NCBI GenBank assembly: GCA_017114885.1
Contig: WNLJ01000031.1
Span: forward strand, 62,001-126,000
DNA: 64,000 bases
Source of the DNA: Neisseriaceae bacterium PsAf
Lineage (GTDB): Bacteria > Pseudomonadota > Gammaproteobacteria > Burkholderiales > Neisseriaceae
Reading direction: 5' to 3'
Shown here: piece after piece, positions 1-7,273 of the stretch
How the letters are laid out: every line of letters starts with the position of its first letter
How positions within the stretch are numbered: the stretch's first letter is position 1
The notes under the pieces: generated by a model
Told to the model about the DNA's origin: nothing
Seen by the model: the letters and a program-made list of their open reading frames with translations, nothing else
Databases searched by the model: none
Position numbers and translations under genes: made by a program

Positions 1-94
1 TCTGAATAAAATAATTGTTCTAATATGAAATATGTTTTGTCTATAAGTGAACATTTAGGCATAATATAAGTGTTTTTAAAAATATAAGCAAATT

Positions 95-794
95 ATGTAT
101 TCTCAAAATCCTCGTCATGATGCAATAGAGATATCAACTTACTGTGCGAGAAAAGAATATTAAAGCGTTACCATGGTGGTGCGACGATTAATAATGAGGG
201 TATAGGACAAGATTATCATGTTACTAATCGCCCAAAGAGTAGTTTTAAAAACAGTATTAACACCTTAGCCGAAATAGTCGTTGAGAATATCTCTGATAAT
301 GCATCATTATTTTTAAGTGGCGGCTCAGACTTGGAAACAATTGCTCAGAAACTTACCGATAAAAAAATAACTTATGTATTATAACGAATAACATTCATGT
401 TGCATCAATCGTTTCTAATCGCCCTGATTACACCACAATGATTACATCCGGAGTCTTTCGTTCTAGTGATGGCGCTATCACTGGTGTAGCAACCTTAGAT
501 TTTATTAACCAATTTAAAGTAGATTACTCAATTATAGGTATTGCTTCTATAGAAACTGATGGTTCTTTGTTAGACTTTGATTATAAAGAAGTTTCTGTTT
601 CACAAGCCATGATAGAGAATTCGAGAAAGCGTTATTTAATTGGTAATACCAGTTTGTTTGATAGAAATGCACTAATTCGCCTAGGACATATTAGCGATTT
701 TGATATGTTTTTCACCAATAAAACACCCTCTAATCTTCTGAGAAGAAAATTAGATGATGCTAATATTAAGTATTTTATTGCGGATGAAACTTAA
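95..794 (+). pseudogene. glpR: GlpR-like DeoR-family repressor, degraded
   Basis: This is the wreck of a DeoR-family transcriptional repressor closest to GlpR, the glycerol-3-phosphate regulon repressor. The last 118 codons (from 438) read cleanly and match the GlpR sugar-phosphate-binding domain, including the stretches GVATLDFINQF, DGSLLDFDY and MIENSRK. Upstream, the reading frame must change twice. A frame from the ATG at 95 gives MYSQNPRHDAIEIS. The frame then jumps near 130-139 to one reading ILKRYHGGA, which corresponds to the segment after the helix-turn-helix. A one-base shift near 380 reaches the final frame (ITNNIHVASIVSNRPDY). About 30 residues covering most of the winged helix-turn-helix appear to be missing, so DNA binding should be lost. 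Its 3' end overlaps the stop codon of the convergent TPM gene by 4 bases. The family call is firm; the glpR name is by similarity to the remembered E. coli protein. Confidence 0.8.
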
Positions 795-1300
795 ATAATA
801 ATAACTTGATTCGGATATTGATTGTAATAAGGAGTCTTATTTCTAGGGAATGTAGTAGTCAATACTTGGTCAATTTTTCTTAAACCTAAATTAATTCCTT
901 CAATATAGGATTTCTGCTTGAACAATTTTGATATATCCGAGCAAATGTCTTCCCATACCTCATTTGGAACTAATTTTGCAATTCCCCTATCTGCAATAAT
1001 CTCAATTTGCTTATCTGCAAAAGAGATATAAATTAAAACGCCTATATTGAGTTCTGTATCCCATAATCGAGTCAAACCAAACCACTCTAGTGCTCTATCT
1101 TGAGTTGTTTTTCCTGCATATAAAGATTTTAAATCCCAGCCTGATTCAATAACACACAGAAGTTCAGCCATATGTTCTTTTTCAGAATGAGAAATCGTAT
1201 ATTCAATTTTATCTAAATCTTCCTTGGGAAAGCATTTAAGCATTTCATGTCCGGTACTTAATAAATGGTTAATAATTCTTTTAAATTTATTCTTTTGCAT
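791..1300 (-). CDS. TPM domain protein, last gene of lemA operon
   Basis: This is a protein of about 169 residues with a TPM-type fold. It has no signal peptide or membrane segment, although family members usually sit next to the membrane. Recognisable TPM features are the alpha/beta core around ELNIGVLIYISFADKQIEIIADRGI and the following W-x-D-I helix region. It is the third gene of a set with lemA and a glycine-rich TPM protein, an arrangement common in Betaproteobacteria whose function is not settled. An ATG at 1312 overlaps the stop of the upstream gene, but the GGAGG motif lies directly against it. The ATG at 1300, 12 bases after GGAGG, is preferred here. The upstream start would add four residues. 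Confidence 0.75.
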   Translation of the reverse strand: MQKNKFKRIINHLLSTGHEMLKCFPKEDLDKIEYTISHSEKEHMAELLCVIESGWDLKSLYAGKTTQDRALEWFGLTRLWDTELNIGVLIYISFADKQIEIIADRGIAKLVPNEVWEDICSDISKLFKQKSYIEGINLGLRKIDQVLTTTFPRNKTPYYNQYPNQVIII

Positions 1301-1305
1301 AATAG

Positions 1306-2238
1306 TTACCATCCTCCAGAAGCACCACCACCACTGAAGCCACCGCCACCACCACTAAAGCCGCCGCCCCCAAAACCGCCGCTTCCTCCGCCGAAGCCGC
1401 CACTACCAAAACCACCACCATTAAATCCTCCTGGGCCACGTCCAGATGAACCTCCTCCGTGGTTATTACCAATGCCAAAGGCACTAATTAGAATCGACAT
1501 CAAACCAAAATAGGTGATAATGACAGACATGACCACAATCCCAATAACAATCCATTGTGGAAAGCCAAAACTTTGTGCTAGGCCAAAGGCAAATCCTCCA
1601 GAAAGACAAGAAGCAAAAACTTTACCAAATCCATCTCTAAAAAAGAACAAAATATATTGCAAGAACAGAAAAAATAAAATAAAGGAAATGATTTCACTAC
1701 TATCAATTTCATCTGGTTGTGTATATTCGGGAAGTTCTTCTCCTAAAATAAGTTGTTCTAAAGCTTGTGATGCTGTAAATAATCCAGAAAAATAATCCCC
1801 TTGCTGAAAATGGGGTTTCATTGCCCGATTAATAATCCTTTTAGCCGTGATATCAGGTACTGCTCCCTCCAAACCACTTCCAGGATAGATTCCCATTTGA
1901 CGATCATTAAGTGCAACGATAATTAAAATACCATCGCTGTATTCTTTTCTACCTATTTGCCATTTAGCAAAAACTCTTGAACTATAATCAAAAATATTTT
2001 CAGAACCTGTTGTAGGAACAATTAAAATAACAATTTGACTGCCATTCTTTTGATAAAAATCATATAAATATTGATTTAAGGTAGCTTTTTCCTCTGGTGT
2101 TAATAGATTGACCGTATCCATGACTGGATTATTTAGTTCTGGAATAGCTTGTAAATCATTGGCAAAAGTAAGTGATGTTAACCAAGTAAAACAGGTTAAC
2201 ATCACCACAGTAAAGAAAATACGGATTGTTTTAGACAT
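1306..2238 (-). CDS. TPM domain membrane protein with glycine-rich tail (YgcG-like)
   Basis: This protein of 310 residues begins with a cleavable signal peptide (about residues 1-26, ending FANDLQ). A TPM domain follows at about 30-165, including NPVMDTVNLLTP and a conserved GILIIVALNDRQMGIYPGSGLEG stretch. Two or three hydrophobic segments lie at about 183-255, and a glycine/serine-rich tail runs to the end at GGASGGW. The layout matches the YgcG/TPM family of envelope proteins. The tail may be flexible or self-associating, but this is inferred from composition only. It lies between lemA and a second TPM gene on the same strand, so the three are probably one operon. The GGN-rich tail also gives long proline-rich reading frames on the opposite strand, which are artefacts. 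Confidence 0.85.
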   Translation of the reverse strand: MSKTIRIFFTVVMLTCFTWLTSLTFANDLQAIPELNNPVMDTVNLLTPEEKATLNQYLYDFYQKNGSQIVILIVPTTGSENIFDYSSRVFAKWQIGRKEYSDGILIIVALNDRQMGIYPGSGLEGAVPDITAKRIINRAMKPHFQQGDYFSGLFTASQALEQLILGEELPEYTQPDEIDSSEIISFILFFLFLQYILFFFRDGFGKVFASCLSGGFAFGLAQSFGFPQWIVIGIVVMSVIITYFGLMSILISAFGIGNNHGGGSSGRGPGGFNGGGFGSGGFGGGSGGFGGGGFSGGGGGFSGGGASGGW

Positions 2239-2265
2239 TTTATTTAGTATCTATAAAGCCATGAA

Positions 2266-2847
2266 TTATTCAAAATTTACTTCAGGCACTTTTTGAATAT
2301 CTTGCTCATTATCTACTGAAAAATTTGGAATAGGTTTATATCCAAATATTTTGGCAGTAATATTGACCGGAATTTCACGAATAGTTGTATTATAAGTTTG
2401 GACTGCTTGAATATATTGACGTCTTGCATGTGTAATTCTATTTTCTGTTCCTTCTAATTGAGTTTGTAAATTAGAAAAGACTTCATTCGCCTTCAAATCA
2501 GGATAATTTTCAACAACCACATTTAAACGATTCAATGCGCTTGTCAATTCTCCTTGAGCTTGGGTAAATTGCTGCATTTCTTGTTCTGTAGGCAATTGAT
2601 CAGGAGTTAATTGCACACTACCCACTTTAGCTCTAGCATTGGTCACTTCTGTTAAGACCTGTTCTTCGTGTTTGGCATAACCTTTAACTGTAGAAACCAA
2701 TTGAGGTACTAAATCTGCTCTTCTTTGATATTGATTTAAAACTTCAGACCAAGCAGCTTTCACAGATTCATCTTCTTGTTGAATTTTATTATAACCACAC
2801 CCTGTTAACATAAAAAACAAAGTAAAAAGAACTAAAAATTTTTTCAT
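2266..2847 (-). CDS. lemA: LemA family lipoprotein
   Basis: LemA-family proteins are membrane-anchored helical proteins of unknown molecular role. This one is 193 residues long. A lipoprotein signal peptide ends in a lipobox with Cys17 (LTGCGYN). The helical LemA core follows, with the typical stretches NQYQRRADLVPQLVSTVKGYA, a central ENYPDLKAN motif and the terminal YNTTIREIP-VNITAKIFGYKPIPNF segment. The start is the ATG at 2847, which has GAGGG five bases upstream. A TTG further upstream in frame would put that Shine-Dalgarno inside the gene. It is the first gene of the lemA-TPM-TPM operon. A lipobox in place of an N-terminal membrane helix is a common variant in this family. Confidence 0.9.
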   Translation of the reverse strand: MKKFLVLFTLFFMLTGCGYNKIQQEDESVKAAWSEVLNQYQRRADLVPQLVSTVKGYAKHEEQVLTEVTNARAKVGSVQLTPDQLPTEQEMQQFTQAQGELTSALNRLNVVVENYPDLKANEVFSNLQTQLEGTENRITHARRQYIQAVQTYNTTIREIPVNITAKIFGYKPIPNFSVDNEQDIQKVPEVNFE

Positions 2848-3016
2848 ACATCCCTCTTTCAAAGTAATTTGACAAATTTATTTTACTAGCAATTGACCAC
2901 TAAATTTTAGCATAATATAGCTTATTCTCTAGAAAAAATGATACTATAAACTATTAATAAACTAAGATTAACAATCTTTAGTATAGTTTAATTTATTCTT
3001 TCTAACTAGGAGTGTT

Positions 3017-3514
3017 ATGAAAAAAATAATGATATATATGCTTACTAGCGCCATAATGCTTTCATGTTCAACTACTAAAGACTTAAAACCCATAGATTTT
3101 AGGGACACAACAAACAAAACAAATGATGAAAAAAATTTATTTTTTCCCGATATCAATGATAGTGAATGGGCTCCTTTAAGTCTTTATGATACAACTCAGA
3201 ATGATGTTTTTATCTTATTGAATAGTGTTTACACATCATCTGATTTAACCAATGTAAACTACTATATGAATATAAAAACACCAGATGGATTTAACAACGT
3301 GACAGCTGAACGAATTAATTGCAGTAGTGCGACTTATCAATCGCTTGCTATCGCTGATTTGAACCAACAAAGTTGGATCTATCAAAAAGATACCTCAGCT
3401 AAATCACTAGACAACACCTTGAACTCATTGGATACAAGTCGCAAAAACCTTTATAAAACTTTTTGTAATGGTGTTTTTCCTAAAAGTAAACAGGAACTTA
3501 AAAAACGCTTATAA
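3017..3514 (+). CDS. CNP1-like family lipoprotein
   Basis: This is a protein of 165 residues with a lipoprotein signal peptide and lipobox Cys17 (IMLSCSTT). The mature part resembles the CNP1-like family of Betaproteobacteria. It has a WAPLSLYD segment, an NYYMNIKTPDGFNNVTAE strand region, then a conserved cysteine and SLAIADLNQQSWIY, and finally FCNGVFPKSKQELKKRL. No enzymatic function is known for the family. The gene stands alone, divergent from lemA and closed by a strong bidirectional terminator shared with fadA. The start ATG has AGGAG upstream. The family call rests on remembered motif spacing and not on a search. Confidence 0.7.
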   Translation: MKKIMIYMLTSAIMLSCSTTKDLKPIDFRDTTNKTNDEKNLFFPDINDSEWAPLSLYDTTQNDVFILLNSVYTSSDLTNVNYYMNIKTPDGFNNVTAERINCSSATYQSLAIADLNQQSWIYQKDTSAKSLDNTLNSLDTSRKNLYKTFCNGVFPKSKQELKKRL

Positions 3515-3547
3515 AAAAAGCCCCAATCTATTTTGGGGCTTTTTTTA
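3514..3547. terminator. Bidirectional intrinsic terminator
   Basis: A perfect hairpin with arms aaaaaagcccca and tggggctttttt separates the stop codons of the CNP1-like gene and the convergent fadA. An A-run on the left and a T-run on the right make it usable in both directions. Confidence 0.9.
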
Positions 3548-3563
3548 TAAGTTACTAAAAACC

Positions 3564-4763
3564 TTAAAAAACTTCGATAATACCTGCAGCACCCATACCG
3601 GCACCAATACACATGGTCACCATTCCGTAACCTTTTAATCCCTCGTTTCTCATGCCATGAATTAAAGTAGCTGTACGAATAGCACCAGTCGCTCCTAAAG
3701 GGTGTCCTAAAGCAATAGCACCACCATTTGGATTAACAATATTAGCGTCTAAATTAAGCTCTCTAATCACTGCAACTGATTGTGCAGCAAAAGCTTCATT
3801 TAATTCAATCCACTTCATATCTGACAATGATAAGCCTGCAGATTTTAATACTGCCGGAATCGCTTCCTTAGGACCAATACCCATATATTCTGGCGGCACA
3901 CCCCTAACTTGAAAACCTACATAGCGAGCAATAGGTGTTAGATTATATTTTTTTAAGATATCCTCCGAAACAACTAAAACAGCACCAGCACCATCAGAAG
4001 TTTGAGAACTATTTCCCGCTGTTACAGTTCCCTTATTCATAAATACTGATCTTAACTTAGCTAATCCTTCTAAACTGGTGTCAGGACGAGGACCTTCATC
4101 CGTATCAGCAGTAAATTTAGTTTCCTTAACTTTTCTGGTATTTAAATCAGGAGTTCTAACAACTACTTCAAGTGGTGAAATTTCAGCTTTAAATTTACCA
4201 GCTTGGATAGCGGCAAGCGCTCTTTTATGACTTTCTAATGAAAAAGCATCTTGATCTTCTCTAGACACTTGCCATTTTTCTGCTACTTTCTCTGCAGTCA
4301 AACCCATACCATAAGCAATAGCAACATTTTCATCTTTAGTGAAAATTTCAGGATTTAAAGCAACTTTGTTACCCATCATAGGAATCATTGACATTGACTC
4401 CGATCCTGCCGCAATTGTTACTTCAGCTTCACCTGTACGTACTCTATCAGCAGCAATTTGCAAAGCATTTAGACCACTAGAACAATAACGATTAATAGTA
4501 AGTCCACTGACTGAATCTGGTAGTCCTGACAATAACACAGAAATTCTAGCAAAATTCATCCCTTGTTCTGCTTCTGGGAAAGCACAACCTGCTACGACAT
4601 CATTAATTTCTTTATGATCTAGATCCGGTGCTTGTTTCAAAACTGACTTAATCACATGAGCCAACATGTCATCTGGTCTCACTGTTTTTAACATTCCACG
4701 TGGTGCTTTACCCACTGGCGTTCTTGTTGCCGCTACAATATAAGCATCTCTAAATTGACTCAT
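3564..4763 (-). CDS. fadA: Acetyl-CoA C-acyltransferase (3-ketoacyl-CoA thiolase)
   Basis: This is the thiolase that cleaves 3-ketoacyl-CoA to acetyl-CoA and a shortened acyl-CoA, the last step of the beta-oxidation cycle in the cytoplasm. At 399 residues it has normal family length. The nucleophile Cys94 sits in NRYCSSGLNA. The NEAFAAQ motif and His354 in GGAIALGHPLGATGA are present, and the acid/base Cys385 is in CIGAGMG. It is the last gene of the fadE-fadB-fadA set, 68 bases after fadB, with a hairpin in that gap. GGAG lies about nine bases before the ATG. It presumably pairs with the FadB protein in a trifunctional complex, as known for the family. Confidence 0.95.
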   Translation of the reverse strand: MSQFRDAYIVAATRTPVGKAPRGMLKTVRPDDMLAHVIKSVLKQAPDLDHKEINDVVAGCAFPEAEQGMNFARISVLLSGLPDSVSGLTINRYCSSGLNALQIAADRVRTGEAEVTIAAGSESMSMIPMMGNKVALNPEIFTKDENVAIAYGMGLTAEKVAEKWQVSREDQDAFSLESHKRALAAIQAGKFKAEISPLEVVVRTPDLNTRKVKETKFTADTDEGPRPDTSLEGLAKLRSVFMNKGTVTAGNSSQTSDGAGAVLVVSEDILKKYNLTPIARYVGFQVRGVPPEYMGIGPKEAIPAVLKSAGLSLSDMKWIELNEAFAAQSVAVIRELNLDANIVNPNGGAIALGHPLGATGAIRTATLIHGMRNEGLKGYGMVTMCIGAGMGAAGIIEVF

Positions 4764-4791
4764 TTTTTATGACTCCAAAATCTTTTTCATG

Positions 4792-4813
4792 GCCTTAGTT
4801 AAAAAACTAAGGC
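4792..4813. repeat. Hairpin in fadB-fadA intergenic gap
   Basis: The arms gccttagtt and aactaaggc are perfectly complementary around a loop of four A. No T-run follows on either strand, so it is not a classical terminator. In the fadB-fadA transcript it could act as an RNA processing or stability element. That role is inferred. Confidence 0.55.
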
Positions 4814-4831
4814 TATATTATTCATAGTAAA

Positions 4832-7198
4832 TTAATTTCTAACAGCTTTACCTGTAGTCATCATCCCTTGGATTCTTTCTTGTGTTTTTTCATTTTTTAA
4901 CAAATCCATAAACACTTTTCTTTCTAAATCTAAAATCCATTGTTCATCTACGATACTACCATTCTCAATATCACCACCAGTCATAACCCAAGCGATTTTC
5001 TTGCCTAAGTAGTAATCATATTCGCTGATAAAGCGACCTTCTTTCATATTAACCAACTGACCAAGGATAGAAGCAGCTACAGTTCTACCACCAACTTTAA
5101 ATGTTTGTGGCTGTTCAGGTCTAAATCCAGAATTAGCCAAAGTTAGTGCCTCTTGAATCGCAACATACAACAATTCATAAGTATTAAAAACAACAACATC
5201 ACTTTCTCTTAGATGTCCAGTTTCTTTAGCTTCAAGAGCACTGGCAGCAACTTTAGCCATAGCAATATTCATATAATAGTCTGTTAAGGATGCCAACAAA
5301 TCACCTTTGCTTTCTTTAGCAGCTCTTAAAGCAAACTCTTTGGTTCCGCCACCGCCAGGAATTAAACCAACACCCACTTCAACCAGTCCTATGTAAGATT
5401 CTAATGCCGCCACGACTTTATTACTATGTAATACAATTTCACCTCCACCACCCAAAGCATAACCATTAACAGCAGAAACAACAGGTACTTGTGAATAGCG
5501 AATCTTCATAGAAGTCTCTTGGAATAGTTTAATTGTTTTTTCAATGGCTTCAAAGTCACCACTTGCAAACACGGGCATCATTGATTTTAAATCAGCTCCC
5601 ACAGAGAATGGTGCATCTTCATTCCAAAGAACAACAGCTTCAAATTCTTGTTCTGCAATATCAATCGCTTGACTGAATCCTGACAAAACATCATAGCTTA
5701 CTGCATGATTTTTATTTAAATTTTCAATAATTAAAACTCTATCATCTAAAGTAAAGGCTCTAACAAAATCACTTTCCCAAACAGTTTTACCCAAAGGTTT
5801 TCTGCTCTCACCCAACAATCTTGCTGGTACAATTTGACGTTTATAAACATCCAAGTTAGAACGTGGTTGATAAGTACCATCTGAAAATTTAAAGCTACCT
5901 TTGTCATTATGAAACTCTGTTAATGAGTCTAACCAACTAGGTAATTTAGCCTTGGTCATCGTATTTCCTGCAGAAATATCTTCTTCAAGCCATTTTTTCA
6001 CCTGTTGAATTCCAGCAGCTTGCCATGTTTCTAATGGACCAACATCCCAACCAAAACCCCATCGAATAGCAAAATCAATTTCTCTAGCTGTATCCGCTAT
6101 GCTTTCTGCATGGTAAGCGATATAGTGGAAAACTTCTGCAAAGCAAAACCAAACAAACTGTGCTTGAGGATTTTGTGACGCACGCAATCCCTTAAATTTT
6201 TCTACAGGGTCTTTAATTTTTAGCAATTCGATAACTTCTGAATCAGCTTTTTCTCCACTAGGCACATATTCTTTTGTTTTAGGATCTAAAACAAAGTATT
6301 GTTTACCTTGTTTTTGGTAGATACCACCACCTGTTTTTGAACCCAACTTACCTTCTTCAACCAAAAAACTTAGCCAATCTGGCTGCGTAAAATATTGATG
6401 CCATGGATCATCAAGTAAGCCATCTTGCATTGTTTGTGCAACATGTGAAAAAGTATCTAAACCAACAACATCAGCAGTTCTAAAAGTTGCAGATTTAGGA
6501 CGTCCTAATCTTCTACCTGTCAAATCGTCCACTACGTCAAATCTTAAATTATATTTTTTAGCCAAATGAATAGCCGCTAACATTGAAAACACACCAAGAC
6601 GATTGGCTACAAAATTAGGTGTATCTTTAGCTCTTACTACGCCCTTGCCCAGTGTAGATACTAAAAATTTTTCTAAGTGGTCAAGATATTCAGAATCTGT
6701 TTTTTCACAAGGAATTAATTCAACTAAGTGCATGTATCTAGGTGGATTGAAAAAATGCACGCCACAAAAACGATGTTTTAAATTTTCAGGAAATTTAGAA
6801 CACAATAACTCTATTGATAAGCCTGAAGTGTTAGTCGCAAAAATAGTATTTTCTCCTAAGTGAGGAGCAACTTGCTTGTAAACACTTTCTTTAATATCTA
6901 GTCTCTCGGCTACAGCTTCAATTACCAAATCACAATCTTTTAGTTCTTCTAAGTCATCCTCATAATTCGCTGCTTTAATGTAACTTAAAGATTTTGAAGT
7001 AGCCAATGGTGCTGGTTTGATTTTTTTTAAGCCTTTTAATGCATTATCGACAATTGCATTTTTAGGACCTTCTTTGGCTGTCAAATCAAATAAAACGGTT
7101 TTCACTTTAGCGTTGGCTAAATGACCAGCAATTTGGCAACCCATAACACCTGCACCCAATACTGCCACCTTTTTCACGACAAATTTTTTCCCTGCCAT
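4832..7198 (-). CDS. fadB: 3-hydroxyacyl-CoA dehydrogenase / enoyl-CoA hydratase
   Basis: This bifunctional enzyme catalyses hydration of enoyl-CoA and NAD-dependent oxidation of 3-hydroxyacyl-CoA. In its 788 residues the dehydrogenase half comes first. The Rossmann motif GAGVMG is at about 15-20, the catalytic HFFNPPRY at about 150, and a 3HCDH C-terminal domain follows (FVANRLG, GRPKSATFRTADVVGLDT). The crotonase domain is at about 480-690, with an oxyanion-hole stretch VNGYALGGGGE and VGVGLIPGGGGTKEFA. E. coli FadB has the reverse order. The order seen here is common in betaproteobacterial homologues. GAGG lies about eight bases before the ATG. A hairpin terminator separates it from fadE upstream, so it may be partly uncoupled from that gene. 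Confidence 0.93.
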   Translation of the reverse strand: MAGKKFVVKKVAVLGAGVMGCQIAGHLANAKVKTVLFDLTAKEGPKNAIVDNALKGLKKIKPAPLATSKSLSYIKAANYEDDLEELKDCDLVIEAVAERLDIKESVYKQVAPHLGENTIFATNTSGLSIELLCSKFPENLKHRFCGVHFFNPPRYMHLVELIPCEKTDSEYLDHLEKFLVSTLGKGVVRAKDTPNFVANRLGVFSMLAAIHLAKKYNLRFDVVDDLTGRRLGRPKSATFRTADVVGLDTFSHVAQTMQDGLLDDPWHQYFTQPDWLSFLVEEGKLGSKTGGGIYQKQGKQYFVLDPKTKEYVPSGEKADSEVIELLKIKDPVEKFKGLRASQNPQAQFVWFCFAEVFHYIAYHAESIADTAREIDFAIRWGFGWDVGPLETWQAAGIQQVKKWLEEDISAGNTMTKAKLPSWLDSLTEFHNDKGSFKFSDGTYQPRSNLDVYKRQIVPARLLGESRKPLGKTVWESDFVRAFTLDDRVLIIENLNKNHAVSYDVLSGFSQAIDIAEQEFEAVVLWNEDAPFSVGADLKSMMPVFASGDFEAIEKTIKLFQETSMKIRYSQVPVVSAVNGYALGGGGEIVLHSNKVVAALESYIGLVEVGVGLIPGGGGTKEFALRAAKESKGDLLASLTDYYMNIAMAKVAASALEAKETGHLRESDVVVFNTYELLYVAIQEALTLANSGFRPEQPQTFKVGGRTVAASILGQLVNMKEGRFISEYDYYLGKKIAWVMTGGDIENGSIVDEQWILDLERKVFMDLLKNEKTQERIQGMMTTGKAVRN

Positions 7199-7229
7199 TA
7201 TACAGACCTCATAAAATAATTTCTATAAA

Positions 7230-7260
7230 AAACATGCTGATGAGTCCCATCAGCATGTTT
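7230..7260 (-). terminator. Intercistronic hairpin terminator between fadE and fadB
   Basis: The hairpin has perfect 13-bp arms (aaacatgctgatg and catcagcatgttt) and a 5-base loop. In the fadE-to-fadB direction it is followed by a run of T. It lies 13 bases after the fadE stop. It probably terminates or attenuates most fadE transcripts and stabilises their 3' ends. Confidence 0.75.
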
Positions 7261-7273
7261 ACTTTCTTAATTT

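Noticed and set aside
1265-1513. Proline-rich reading frame on the plus strand (runs of PPPKPP)
   Set aside because: It is the complement of the glycine-rich tail of the TPM protein on the minus strand; the frame with a signal peptide and TPM domain is the real gene.
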